A stretch of 64,000 nt of DNA from Paenibacillus profundus (GTDB lineage Bacteria; Bacillota; Bacilli; Paenibacillales; Paenibacillaceae), in NCBI RefSeq assembly GCF_021369635.1, contig NZ_JAJNBZ010000030.1:1-64000 (forward strand), given 5' to 3'. This document shows positions 43,908-53,627 of this stretch, one piece after another (position 1 is the first letter of the stretch; every line of letters begins with the position of its first letter). The position numbers and the translations under genes are program-made. The notes beneath the pieces were generated by a model, which was given only the letters and a program-made list of their open reading frames with translations, was not told where the DNA came from and searched no databases.

Positions 43908-44195
43908 TTATTTTTTCTGTCCAACTAAGTGTAGCCGATCCACTTTTGAGCTTTGCTGTATTTTCACGTTTTGCGCTTTTTGCTGCCAATCCACTTTAAA
44001 TTTCAAATTCTCGGCAACTACCCGAATGGGAATCATCACGTTATTGTTTATGTTTACGACCTCAGCATTCTCAGGGAGAATGCACTCTTCACCATCCAAA
44101 ATAATTTTAGTTTGCTTAGCTGCCGCATCGCTATCATTTGGGAGTGCTATCAGAAAAAATAGACAAAATAGAATAAAAAGTATGGATTTCTTCAT
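43908..44195 (-). pseudogene. copper amine oxidase N-terminal-type stalk domain protein, probably truncated
   Basis: A signal peptide (KKSILFILFCLFFLIALPND...AAA) is followed by KIILDGEECILPENAEVVNI and NNNVMIPIRVVAENLKFKVD, the hallmark of Cu_amine_oxidN1 stalk domains used for wall or matrix display in Paenibacillus. Only one such domain remains and the frame ends soon after at VGQKK, so a larger C-terminus has probably been lost. The ATG at 44195 (MKKS) is preferred because the signal peptide begins there. Confidence 0.7.
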
Positions 44196-44474
44196 AATAC
44201 ACCTCAGTCTCATTTCTGCTTCTTACTAGTTATTCATGAGGAAATCTACGGCCTGCCATCCAGTGTAAAAGCATACGATGATTCTCTCGACTGCTTCTAG
44301 TTCCTCTTCTATCACAATCCCCAATGATTTGACATACAATATTCTACAAATCTATGTATAACCCCTTCTATTTTATTGGTAAAAATATTCACCCATTGTC
44401 TTATTGATCAGTAGAACATCCTCTTAGAACGCCGAAGCCTTGCATTACAGTGGACTCCGTTCCATGACATAAAA

Positions 44475-44513
44475 AAGACGCCTGGATATAGAATATCTCA
44501 GCGTCTTCATCGT
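44475..44513 (-). terminator. hairpin upstream of stalk gene, probable terminator of cupin gene
   Basis: AAGACGC...GCGTCTT with inner ATAT..ATAT forms an imperfect stem around AGA. On the minus strand it follows the cupin gene by about 75 bp and ends TTTTTT. Confidence 0.55.
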
Positions 44514-44588
44514 CATTTTAATCATCTCTGTCATGCAAGGCTTGGTTGATCTTCATCCTGAATTGGTCTTGGTCTAGTTTATTTTATT

Positions 44589-45158
44589 TCAATGGTTACT
44601 TTCTTCTTCGGCCATGGCAATCGCTTTTGTTGGATGAACGGTTCCAAATGGATGCTCGGGCGGGGCATAGATGGTATAAAGTTTAAGCGGTTTATTCCCT
44701 ATGTTGACTATATTGTGCCACGTACCAGCAGGAACCAAAATTGCATAATCCTCATTGACTCGCTGCTCGATGTCTACTTTGTCTTTGCTTGGCCCCAACC
44801 TGACAAGCCCTTCTCCCTCCTCAATTCTTATGAATTGATCCGTGTGAGGATGTACTTCCAAACCGATATCATCCCCAACATGAATACTCATCAGCGCCAC
44901 TTGTAGGTGCTCTCCAGTCCATAAAACGGTGCGGTAAGTATCGTTTTGCTTCCTGGCATGATCAATGTTCACTACGAACGGATTTGGACCGTAATCCTTC
45001 AATATCATATTTTCCATACGTTGGTTCCAGGCATAAGGCCATAGATATTGACTCCAGCTGTAATCATAAGGGTTCACATTAAAACCTCTAAGAGGGTTAT
45101 TCACGGCGTAATACATAGAATACTGACATTGCGGGCAATTGCATGGGTACATCTTCAT
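44589..45158 (-). CDS. cupin domain protein, 189 aa
   Basis: A single RmlC-like cupin. Motif 1 HPHTDQFIRIEEGEGLVRLG (HxH, E) and motif 2 PAGTWHNIVNIGNKPLKLYT (H) carry the metal ligands, and AILVPAG leads into motif 2. The N-terminus has CNCPQCQYSMYYAVNN, a Cys-rich stretch, then an aromatic Tyr/Trp/Asn-rich tract (NPYDYSWSQYLWPYAWNQRM) reminiscent of spore coat proteins; a spore role is inference. ATG 45158 has AATGAGGT... upstream. The substrate is unknown. Confidence 0.85.
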   Translation of the reverse strand: MKMYPCNCPQCQYSMYYAVNNPLRGFNVNPYDYSWSQYLWPYAWNQRMENMILKDYGPNPFVVNIDHARKQNDTYRTVLWTGEHLQVALMSIHVGDDIGLEVHPHTDQFIRIEEGEGLVRLGPSKDKVDIEQRVNEDYAILVPAGTWHNIVNIGNKPLKLYTIYAPPEHPFGTVHPTKAIAMAEEESNH

Positions 45159-45340
45159 TCACCTCGTAATGATTTTGTTATGCACCCGTTATCCTATGCA
45201 ATCGCCTATAGAGGCGGAATCAAACATGTCATATTTAGTTTGCTGCTGCGGACTTATTCCTCGGGATTTCGCGGTCGTGGTGTCCGTTAGAATAACGCTC
45301 CCCAGTTTCGCTAGTCGAATTCAGATAATATAAGAAAATG

Positions 45341-45368
45341 GGTCAGAACGCAGGCGCGCTCTAACCCA
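45341..45368 (-). terminator. terminator of the FtsX-type permease gene
   Basis: Minus-strand TGGGTTAGAGCG and CGTTCTGACCCA pair around CGCCTG, then TTTTC. It lies 20 bp after the permease stop at 45386. Confidence 0.65.
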
Positions 45369-45385
45369 ATATGATTTCTGCAGTT

Positions 45386-47794
45386 CTACTCTATCACCAG
45401 TATTCTAGGGGCTGTTTTGGCAATCACTCTCGTTGATAACCATGAACCAAACATCGCGGATACGATACTGATGAAGGCAATAGGAAGAATACCGCCCCAG
45501 TTCATAACAAGGGGGAGTTTTACAAGCCCATAGGTGGCCAGGATTTGTTCCAGTAGGATCGGCAGGATATATATTCCGGCACAAATGCCGATGATCGCCC
45601 CGATGACGGATAAAGCCGCGATTCCCAAGGCTACCGATATTCGGATTCGATTTGCGGTCATACCAATCGATTTATAAATGCCATAGGTTTTGCTTTCTTT
45701 TCTAATATTGATACGGCAAGTACTGTAGATGATGATGCAAGTGACCACAATAAATATCAAGCCCATGATGCTCATCGGCAAAATAAGTAGTCCAACGGCC
45801 ACCTTAAATACGGAATCTATTAGCGATTTCTGTGTCTCTGCGGAGAGAGCTTCCTTATATTTCTCATTGATCTCGCGTACGACTTGATCGGATTGGCTGC
45901 TATCATGCAAATTGACAAAACACACTTCATCATTGCTGTTCCCGAAGTTTTCCCCTGAGATCACATCGGCTGTTATCCTAGCGGAATAAGACATGTTGGC
46001 GATGGATTGGTAAATCCCCGTAACCATAAGGGAATGCTTCATCCCATTGATGTATACTTCCATGACATCCCCAATGTCTTTATTCAGCTTCTTGGATACA
46101 TTAACTCCAATGGCTATCTCGTTTTTGTGTTGAGGGTTGGTACCTTTGAATGCAGAAAATCCCGCCTGATCATAACTCCCGCCAGCGACGTCTATATTTA
46201 CATACATGGATGGTGCGTCTGCAGTTCTGGGGTTCTTAGATGTTCCTGAGGTAATCACTCCCGAAATGTTTTTATACCATCCGAAGTTTTTGATTCTGGG
46301 GTCGGACCGCATGTCTTTTTCAAATTGGTCGTTCGAAAAAGCCGATTCATTAAAAACGGTTACAGCGATGTTGGAATTGTCATATCCCCATAAGGGCGCC
46401 GTCTTCGGTATGGAAATGATGCTGTATAATAGGACAAATCCGAATACAAGGACGGCTGACGTAATCATTGTAAGAACGAGCATTAAGAGAGAACCTTTTA
46501 CATTTTTCAGAACATTACGAAACCCAATGGTGAGCATTACTGGAAAACGATCGAATCCAACCTGGCGCGTTCCATTAGTACTTAAACGTCTTGTCCGCTT
46601 GCTGTTATCCATTTCAGACATGCCATATCGGATCGCTTGCACAGGCTGTACAGAACGGGCTTTATTGGCATAAATCAACACGCATAAAATGACGAGGAGG
46701 AATACAGATATTCCCACTGCTATAGCCGCGGTATTGCCTTGCATCGCCAGACCTGAACGGCTTGTTTTCAAAGATGAAAGGGAACTCTCCACAATGATTT
46801 TGGATAAAAAATGACTGGAAAATAATCCGGGAATAATGCCTACGATCGAAAGCAAAGCATATTGAGACATGTAAGTAGCGATAATTCCAGCCGAAGATAG
46901 ACCACAGCTTTTCAATATGCCAATCGTTCGATAGTTAGCCAATATCGCGTCAGAAATTGTGAACCCAATCGTGAACAGCGCCACAAGCAGCATGACAACT
47001 CCAAGAAAAACCATTACGAATCCGATCATTTTATTCATAATCAAATAAAATGAAACTATCGATTCGAATTCCCTTTTAGATTCAAGGTATGGGGTACCGA
47101 ACTTCTTCTCGAAGAGTTTCCAATACTGTGTATTTGCGTCGTAATCTGCGAACCGAAGCCCCATCATATACATGTCTTTTCCTTGTAGGGATTGAAACTG
47201 CTTTTCATAATCCTGCGAGTTCATCCAAATGCGAGCATTTGTTGTGAACGGAGCTCCATAAGGAATATCCACGACTAAGCCCGCTACCTTTAACTCAAAT
47301 GTACCCTGACCTGTTTTAAAGCCTACTTTATCACCAACATTAATTCCGTTGGAATAAGAGAGCGAAGTAGGTATCCATACGGTTCCGGCTTCAGGAGTGC
47401 TTCTTTCTTCTCCTTGAGCCCAGACCAGCTTATCAACCGTAAAGGGAAGCTCCGGCGTATTCATCATGTACAAGTATAAATTGATTTCTTTTCCTTGATG
47501 GATAATTCCAGATAAATTTCGATAGGGCATCAGTTCGGACGCTGTAACCCCTTGCTGCTCGTCCCACCATTGCTTGAGCTGTTTCGGATCATGCAGGCCG
47601 TGTTCTAAAGTTAACATTTGATGAGAACCGTTCGTTTTGTTATGCATGTCCGTAAATAAATTTTGCGTATTTGAGATCACAATCACGGATGTCGACAACA
47701 TCAGCGCAGATAACAGAATGAGCAATGTTGTAAGCCCGTTTTGCAGCTTCTTCGTTCTTAGGTTAGATCGGAAAAGAGTTCAGACCGCATTCAT
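45386..47794 (-). pseudogene. FtsX-type ABC permease (MacB-like), nonsense at codon 5
   Basis: A 802-codon FtsX permease with two repeats of helix plus periplasmic-like domain plus three helices: ILLSALMLSTSVIVISNTQN, IGFVMVFLGVVMLLVALFTI, LLMLVLTMITSAVLVFGFVL and MGLIFIVVTCIIIYSTCRIN. ATG 47794 has GGGAAGGAGTGACTG upstream but reads MNAV-stop-TLFRSNLRTKKLQ: TGA at 47780-47782 falls where Trp is usual (MNALWTLFRSNL in relatives, from memory). The rest is intact to 45386. Internal starts (TTG 47725) would delete only 23 residues, so reduced expression is possible. It is the partner of the ATPase upstream. Confidence 0.82.
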
Positions 47795-47799
47795 CACAG

Positions 47800-48567
47800 T
47801 CACTCCTTCCCTGACACATAAGAAAATATGATTTTTTCTCTGTCCTGAATGTACTCATTGCCAGGCTCATATTTATCAAATTCCAGAATGCCGCCAACTT
47901 TGCCGTCCCGGATTAAAATAAGCCGATCTGCCCGGCAAGCCGCTTTGATATCATGCGTAACCATGACAACCGATTGCCCTTGACGATTCATCTCCGTTAA
48001 AATATCTAATATCGCGACGCCTTGGTCATAATTCAAACTGCCTGTCGGCTCATCGGCAAAAATAACCTCCGGAGAGTTAATGAGCGCCCTTGCAATAGCC
48101 GCCCGCTGCTGCTGTCCCCCCGAAGCTTGCGCTGGCAAGCGATTGCCCAGGCCCTCAATCTCCATTGCTTCCATCAGCGAACGCGCCTTTTTCTTCACTT
48201 CATTTTTCTTATTGCCAGCGATATAGCCGGGTAATGCGATGTTTTCCAAAAAAGTGAGATCAGGCACCAAATGAATCCCTTGATAAATAAATCCGATTTT
48301 CCGCGCCCTAAAATCCGCCATTTTCTTTGCGCTATAAGTATCGATGCGCTGCTCTTGGTAGTACACCTCTCCAGTCGTCACACTATCCAGTCCACTCAGA
48401 AGATACATCAAGGTAGATTTTCCTGAGCCGGAATTCCCCATAATGACCGTGAAATCTCCTCGATAAATTTCGATATCCAGATTGCGAATGGCATGGTATT
48501 GCTCGCTGCTGGTAGAGTAGGTTTTACAGAGGTTTGCTGCACGAATCATCGTTTTTTTATCTGTCAC
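47800..48567 (-). CDS. ABC transporter ATP-binding protein (LolD/MacB type)
   Basis: A 255-residue ATPase driving the FtsX-type permease. Walker [15 protein letters not shown]-loop [14 protein letters not shown], signature [20 protein letters not shown], Walker [17 protein letters not shown], and H-loop VMVTHD are all correct. The GTG at 48567 follows AGGAGGGCTTTAAT; the longer frame to 48636 lacks a site. It precedes the permease by 5 bp. The genes for a sensor kinase and response regulator are directly upstream, an arrangement common for peptide-sensing efflux (Bce/Vra type), although the kinase here is of a different kind. Confidence 0.9.
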   Translation of the reverse strand: MTDKKTMIRAANLCKTYSTSSEQYHAIRNLDIEIYRGDFTVIMGNSGSGKSTLMYLLSGLDSVTTGEVYYQEQRIDTYSAKKMADFRARKIGFIYQGIHLVPDLTFLENIALPGYIAGNKKNEVKKKARSLMEAMEIEGLGNRLPAQASGGQQQRAAIARALINSPEVIFADEPTGSLNYDQGVAILDILTEMNRQGQSVVMVTHDIKAACRADRLILIRDGKVGGILEFDKYEPGNEYIQDREKIIFSYVSGKE

Positions 48568-48665
48568 ATTAAAGCCCTCCTGCAATTTCAGCATATTCGT
48601 CATTGTAAAGGGCATTTCTTGCATGCTGCTTATCAAATTATTAATAAAGTATTACAAGCGGAGCA

Positions 48666-50099
48666 TCAGCATAATGGAATGGAAAAATAAAAGGTTGTTC
48701 CTTGACCCGGGGCGCTTTTAAAGGAAATCGAACCTTTGTGCGCTTCAATAATATATTTGCATATGGACAAACCTAATCCCGAACCCTCATTTTTTGCTTT
48801 AGCAGCCCCACCGCCAGCATATCCTTTAAAATAACGTTCAAAAATAAACGGCATGTCCTGTGGAAGAATTCCTTTTCCCGTATCCGCGATTGTGATGATG
48901 AGCTGCTCCAGCTCCTGTTCAATGCTAATTCGGATGGAATCTCCCGGACATGTATGCTTCAAGGCATTCGCAATGAGATTGGAAATAACTTGTTCCAGCC
49001 GGTTCGCGTCCACGTTGATGAGCACATTCGGAATCTCTGCCGGTTCGATAAAGGTAATGCCTGCCGTACGAACATTGTGGCCCATCGGCTTAAGGATTTG
49101 CAGCAGGATCTCTTTACTGTATTGCTCTGTCCTATGGACTGAAATTTGCCCTAATTCTTTTAATGCATGCAGGAGCAGATCGTCCAAAAGCACGGTCATT
49201 TTATGCGTATTGGTCTGCATCACTTGAATATATTCCATTACCGAATCCATATCGGGACAAATCCCTGCACGTATGGCCTCTAGATATGCATTGATCGTAG
49301 TTAGAGGGGTCTTGAGTTCATGGGATAAATTCGATACCAGCTCTTTCTGGGCCTTATCCTGCTCATCTCTTCGTTTGTTAAGATGTATGATTTCCAGCCT
49401 CATTTGCTCGAACATGGCGTATACTTCTCCGATTTCATCCATACGGCCATACTCCGCTTTGTGCTCGTAATTTCCCTTTAGAATCGCTTCCGAATAATAT
49501 TTTAATTTTTGAATGGGCCGGATGGTATCGTTGTTGATTTTCCTTCTAAGGAACCACAATAAAATGAATACCAGCAGTAAACATGTCACCATCAGGAAGA
49601 GAGGAAAAAGGATGGTTTGATGTGATTGTGTTGGAATGACAAGTGCTGCTGGCAATGTAAAAATGGCGTTTCCGATTTGAGTTTGTGTTTCTGGGTTGAT
49701 GACGGGAAAAGCAATTTTGAAAAGATCCTTATCTACCTTCGAATCATATAAATCATAATGAAGTGAAGTCCTTAAATCGATGGTTTGGATCTTCGTTTCA
49801 GGTGCGGAATTAAAAATAACTCTGCCATCCAACAGAGCAAACAGAATACTAACGCCGCTACTTTCGCTCATCTTCAGTAAGTTCTGTCGCAATGTCGCAT
49901 CCGTAGCGATCGCTTTATGATTTTCCTCAAGAAATAACATCATTTCGTTGACCTTGATCCGCACTTGATTAATGACGTAGTTCGTCTGAACATTGTCTTC
50001 TTTCCCGGTCCATATGATGTACGCTCCACAGCCGATCACGATGACAAGGCATAAACATACGGCCATAATCCACTTTTTTAACCAACGGCTTACATACAT
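48666..50099 (-). CDS. sensor histidine kinase, 477 aa
   Basis: A membrane sensor kinase: helix 1 (WIMAVCLCLVIVIGCGAYII), an outer domain of about 140 residues, helix 2 (TILFPLFLMVTCLLLVFILL), HAMP (NDTIRPIQKLKYYSEAILKG), HisKA with LVSNLSHELKTPLTTINAYL (phospho-His), and HATPase_c with the N box LEQVISNLIANALKH, G1 IADTGKGI and G2 GSGLGLSICKYI. ATG 50099 follows GGGGAATATC and lies just inside the end of the regulator. It should phosphorylate the adjacent regulator and control the ABC genes downstream. Confidence 0.92.
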   Translation of the reverse strand: MYVSRWLKKWIMAVCLCLVIVIGCGAYIIWTGKEDNVQTNYVINQVRIKVNEMMLFLEENHKAIATDATLRQNLLKMSESSGVSILFALLDGRVIFNSAPETKIQTIDLRTSLHYDLYDSKVDKDLFKIAFPVINPETQTQIGNAIFTLPAALVIPTQSHQTILFPLFLMVTCLLLVFILLWFLRRKINNDTIRPIQKLKYYSEAILKGNYEHKAEYGRMDEIGEVYAMFEQMRLEIIHLNKRRDEQDKAQKELVSNLSHELKTPLTTINAYLEAIRAGICPDMDSVMEYIQVMQTNTHKMTVLLDDLLLHALKELGQISVHRTEQYSKEILLQILKPMGHNVRTAGITFIEPAEIPNVLINVDANRLEQVISNLIANALKHTCPGDSIRISIEQELEQLIITIADTGKGILPQDMPFIFERYFKGYAGGGAAKAKNEGSGLGLSICKYIIEAHKGSISFKSAPGQGTTFYFSIPLC

Positions 50100-50119
50100 G
50101 ATATTCCCCATCCCCAGAC

Positions 50120-50814
50120 TCAATCCGAGCTGAATTTGTAGCCAACACCCCAGACCGTTTTAATATACATTGGTTTTGAAGGGTCCGGCTCCAGCTTTTC
50201 TCTAATCTTCGAATATAAACAGTTATTGTGCTTTCATCCCCAAAGGTGTCGTATCCCCATACTGCGTCTAATAGCTGGCTTTTGGAGAACACTTGATTTT
50301 TATGTTTGGATAAGTAGTACAGCAGTTCAAATTCTTTGGCAGATAACGAAATTTCTTGACCTTCAACGGTTACCTTGTAGGCTTTCTTATCAATGACAAG
50401 GCGCCCGAACTGCAGCAATTCATCTGGCTTCGGCTTATTTTCCATGCTTCCTCTTCGCAAATGGGCGTTAATTCTGGCGACGAGTTCGCTTAGAGAAAAC
50501 GGCTTTGTCATATAATCATCCGCGCCAAATCCGAGTCCAAGCACCTTATCCGTATCGCTGCCTCTAGCGCTCAAAATTAGAATCGGCGTATTGCATGTCT
50601 CGCGAATTTGGCGGCAAAGCTCAATCCCGTCCACATCTGGAAGCATGATATCCAGAATAATAAAATCGGGGGACAAGGTGTCTATGAATTTCAAGCCATC
50701 CTGACCGTTTTCAGCAACCGATACCTCATATCCGCTGATCGTTATGTAATCTTTCAAAATACGGGAAATGTCTAGTTCATCTTCAATAACGAGTACTTTC
50801 CTTGGTAGATTCAT
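50120..50814 (-). pseudogene. OmpR/PhoB-type response regulator, frameshifted near its C-terminus
   Basis: Receiver domain: VLVIEDELDISRILKDYI, phospho-acceptor in DFIILDIMLPDVDGIELC, ILSARG (Thr/Ser switch position) and YMTKPFSLSELVARI (Lys). The winged helix follows with ISLSAKEFELLYYLSKHKNQ and the recognition helix ESTITVYIRRL. One base is missing near 50205; the expected ending REKLEPDPSKPMYIKTVWGV, GYKFSSD is present in another frame to TGA 50120. The recognition helix survives, but the C-terminal wing is lost and replaced by an unrelated tail that ends at 49969. Confidence 0.85.
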
Positions 50815-51249
50815 CGTCTAATCTCCGCTTTATATAATATATTTTCAGGTCCGCGTCTTTAATAAAAATAATTGGCCAAGTTGAATGATCATGATTAGTT
50901 CTCTTTGTTCAACATGTTATTCACATTTATTCCCTATATCATTTTGGGAAATGATCGATATCATCTGGTTCTAATTATTGTACATCTTTCCTATATATCA
51001 TAATCTAACTCACTTTTCTAAAATAGACCTATACTAATTTTCACTGTGATACAAGTTGTCAACAAGTCCCTTCACGGCAGCCCGGTTAGGGATCGTGTTA
51101 CAGCGCGGCCCCTTATTAAGGCATATGGAATTTTATACTTCAAGAGTGGAATGTGTGACCTTTTTGATTGTTGAACCTCCAAAGTTGTTGCTACCATAGT
51201 TCAACGTAGCAAGTTTATTCGAATTCACGAAATGGTAGAGGAGTTATTC

Positions 51250-51402
51250 ATGATGAAAAGAATCGTAACACTAAGCACACGCAAACTGATGGACACTGCA
51301 AAACACGGCGGATGCGGCGCATGCCAGACATCTTGCCAGTCTGCTTGCAAGACTTCCTGCGGCGTAGCCAATCAGCGTTGTGAGAACGCAATGAACAAAT
51401 AA
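51250..51402 (+). CDS. scfA: SCIFF ranthipeptide precursor, 50 aa
   Basis: A six-Cys-in-forty-five-residues (SCIFF) precursor that its radical SAM partner converts into a thioether-bridged ranthipeptide. The protein begins MMKRIVTLSTRKLMDTAKHG, and the core runs CGACQTSCQSACKTSCGVAN then QRCENAMNK. Six Cys occur at residues 22, 25, 29, 33, 37 and 44. The leader KRIVTLSTRKL is the family's recognition part. GAGGAG lies 6 nt before ATG 51250 (a second ATG follows directly). The maturase gene starts 103 bp downstream. SCIFF systems are best known from Clostridia. Confidence 0.93.
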   Translation: MMKRIVTLSTRKLMDTAKHGGCGACQTSCQSACKTSCGVANQRCENAMNK

Positions 51403-51423
51403 CAAATAGGCAATGAAACTCAC

Positions 51424-51445
51424 CGCCGTCCTGCCAAGGACGGCG
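51424..51445 (+). terminator. attenuator hairpin between precursor and maturase genes
   Basis: CGCCGTCCT (51424-51432) and AGGACGGCG (51437-51445) are a perfect 9-bp stem with a four-base loop, followed by AAGTTGTTTC. The weak T tract suggests partial termination, which would give more precursor than maturase mRNA. Confidence 0.7.
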
Positions 51446-51504
51446 AAGTTGTTTCTACGGATACCACCTGCAATTTGTAGACAAAAAGGAGCTTGATTCG
51501 CAGT

Positions 51505-52884
51505 ATGATTCATCAATACCAACTGAACGGATACAACATCGTGATTGACACCTATAGTGGCTCAGTGCATGTTGTTGATGACCTGGCGTATGAGATCATT
51601 GCGCTTTATGAACAGGAAACAACCGAACAAATCCTGGCCTTAATGAAGGGAAAACAATATTCAGAAGAAAGCATTCGAGAGACAATCTCAGCGGTCGAGG
51701 AACTTATAAAGAATGAGCAGCTTTTTACCGAGGATGCGTATGAGGAACTATCTATTCATTTAAAAACACGTAAAACCTATGTGAAGGCGCTCTGTCTCAA
51801 TGTCGCGCATACCTGCAATCTGTCATGCGATTATTGCTTCGCCAGCCAAGGGAAATACAATGGCGATCGAGCAATCATGAGCGTAGAGGTTGGACAAAGA
51901 GCTATCGATTATCTGCTGGAGCATTCGGGCCACCACCGAAACCTTGACATCGACTTCTTTGGTGGAGAACCGCTTATGGCTTGGAAAGTCGTCAAAGAGA
52001 TTGTAAAGTATGCACGAAGCAAGGAGAAGGAATGGAAGAAAAAATTCCGCTTTACCTTCACAACGAACGGGATGCTGCTCAACGATGAGGTCACTGAGTT
52101 TTTAAATCAGGAAATGTACAATGTCGTCTTAAGTCTGGATGGGAGAAAAGAGGTTCATGATCGGCTGCGCACAACCGTCACCGGTAAGGGCAGCTATGAT
52201 TCTATCGTGCCGAAGTTCAAGGAATTCGTCCAAAAGCGCGGAGACCAGGAATACTATGTACGGGGAACGTACACGCGGAACAATGTCGATTTCACCAATG
52301 ACATCTTCCATATCTCAGATCTTGGTTTTGATAAAATCTCGATGGAACCCGTCATCTGTGATCCAAGGGAACCCTATGCGCTTACCGAGAAGGATCTCCC
52401 GGAGATATATAACCAATACGAAATTCTCGCCAAGGAAATGATTAAGCGCAGCGAACAAGGCAAAGGATTTACCTTCTATCATTACATGCTTGATCTTTCG
52501 GAAGGCCCTTGTATCCAGAAACGAATCACGGGCTGTGGTTCAGGCACAGAATACCTCGCTGTCACGCCATGGGGCGAACTATTCCCTTGCCACCAGTTTG
52601 TCGGGGATGAAGCGTACAGCATGGGCAACATCTGGGATGGCATCACCCGGCCTGAGCTGCAGTGCCAATTCAAAGAAAGCAACTGTTACACGAAGCCGGA
52701 GTGCCAGAATTGCTGGGCTAAGCTCTACTGCAGCGGCGGCTGTCCTGCCAATGCCTTGCATGCGACGGGTTCCATCAACGGAAGCTACGAGTTTAGTTGT
52801 GACGTGTTCCGCAAACGGATCGAATGCTCCATGATGGCCAAGGTCGCCGAATCCATTCGAGAGATGGAAGACAATCAAATGTAG
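51505..52884 (+). CDS. scfB: SCIFF maturase, radical SAM/SPASM protein, 459 aa
   Basis: It installs thioether crosslinks from Cys sulfurs to beta or gamma carbons of the precursor. The N-terminal peptide-binding part starts MIHQYQLNGYNIVIDTYSGS. The radical SAM motif is CNLSCDYC in ALCLNVAHTCNLSCDYCFAS, followed by IDFFGGEPLMAW. The C-terminal SPASM domain holds further clusters: ITGCGSGTEYLAVTPWGELF, PCHQFVG, and CYTKPECQNCWAKLYCSGGC. ATG 51505 is preferred over TTG 51493 because the sequence from MIHQYQLNGYNIV is the family start; AAGGAG lies 13 nt away. Intact. Confidence 0.95.
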   Translation: MIHQYQLNGYNIVIDTYSGSVHVVDDLAYEIIALYEQETTEQILALMKGKQYSEESIRETISAVEELIKNEQLFTEDAYEELSIHLKTRKTYVKALCLNVAHTCNLSCDYCFASQGKYNGDRAIMSVEVGQRAIDYLLEHSGHHRNLDIDFFGGEPLMAWKVVKEIVKYARSKEKEWKKKFRFTFTTNGMLLNDEVTEFLNQEMYNVVLSLDGRKEVHDRLRTTVTGKGSYDSIVPKFKEFVQKRGDQEYYVRGTYTRNNVDFTNDIFHISDLGFDKISMEPVICDPREPYALTEKDLPEIYNQYEILAKEMIKRSEQGKGFTFYHYMLDLSEGPCIQKRITGCGSGTEYLAVTPWGELFPCHQFVGDEAYSMGNIWDGITRPELQCQFKESNCYTKPECQNCWAKLYCSGGCPANALHATGSINGSYEFSCDVFRKRIECSMMAKVAESIREMEDNQM

Positions 52885-52891
52885 ATAGATG

Positions 52892-52916
52892 AAAGAGGGG
52901 CTCACCGCCCCTCTTT
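52892..52916 (+). terminator. terminator after SCIFF maturase
   Basis: AAAGAGGGGC (52892-52901), loop TCACC, GCCCCTCTTT (52907-52916): a perfect 10-bp stem 8 bp after the stop. Confidence 0.9.
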
Positions 52917-52994
52917 GATATTGCCGCTAATAATTCTCTGTCATATTTATCTGAATCAATTTGCGAAACATACCATGTAGAATGATAACATCAT

Positions 52995-53531
52995 CTATTC
53001 CCTACGTTGTGCCTGAATGTGCTTGCAAAATTCCAAGAATGAAGGTGCTACAACTATTGCATCATCAGGGTCGTAACTTTCTTCGTAATCCATATATTTA
53101 ATTTCTCCTGTTTGGATATCAATCCAAAAATCATTATCCGCATGATTGTCAGCAAAAGGGATATGAAATAAAATGAAATTTTCAAAATCCTCAGAATAAT
53201 CTGCCCTTCTATCTTTTGCTTTTTCCATAGACATTGTGTAATAAGAATCATCCTTATCCTCGATTAACGGAATATGAAAGAAACTCCCAATCTCTATCGA
53301 TAAATAATCATTGTTTGATATTTCATAAAAATGTTCAGGATAAATGTATGCCCCTTTAGTAAAAACCCCTCCATTATTAGCAAGGTAAAACGCTATAAAC
53401 TCTTTTTTTCCTGGAAACTCATCAGCTACAACCTCATTTATTTGGGAAACTGATATCTCCTTCCAAGAATCCTCAAAACAAATATCATGATTCAGAAATC
53501 TATTATTATTCCCTTTAGAATGGTTGTTCAT
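52995..53531 (-). CDS. SMI1/KNR4-type immunity protein, 178 aa
   Basis: SMI1/KNR4 (SUKH) proteins neutralise polymorphic toxins in bacteria. Signs of the fold: DSWKEISVSQINEVVADEFP, IAFYLANNGGVFTKGAYIYP (the NGG turn), FHIPLIEDKDDSYYTM, and FADNHADNDFWIDIQTGEIK followed by DPDDAIVVAPSFLEFCKHI. Full length. No toxin gene lies nearby. It is the first of three small minus-strand genes that look like an orphan immunity group. Confidence 0.8.
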   Translation of the reverse strand: MNNHSKGNNNRFLNHDICFEDSWKEISVSQINEVVADEFPGKKEFIAFYLANNGGVFTKGAYIYPEHFYEISNNDYLSIEIGSFFHIPLIEDKDDSYYTMSMEKAKDRRADYSEDFENFILFHIPFADNHADNDFWIDIQTGEIKYMDYEESYDPDDAIVVAPSFLEFCKHIQAQRRE

Positions 53532-53627
53532 TTAAGTTCCACATCCCTTTTTAATAGTTATTAGCGCCGCCTATATATGGATTACTTGAGCTTATAGTTT
53601 CGGGGTGTACTTGTTTAACCCTTTACA

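Noticed and set aside
47780-47782. TGA read as Trp (alternative genetic code)
   Set aside because: TAA and TAG interruptions are just as common in this window and many intact genes end in TGA, so a changed code is not supported.
47760-47790. Sequencing-adapter contamination in the permease start (AGATCGGAAAAG)
   Set aside because: The resemblance to a common adapter is partial and the same bases encode the expected TLFRSNL of the permease, so it is coding DNA.
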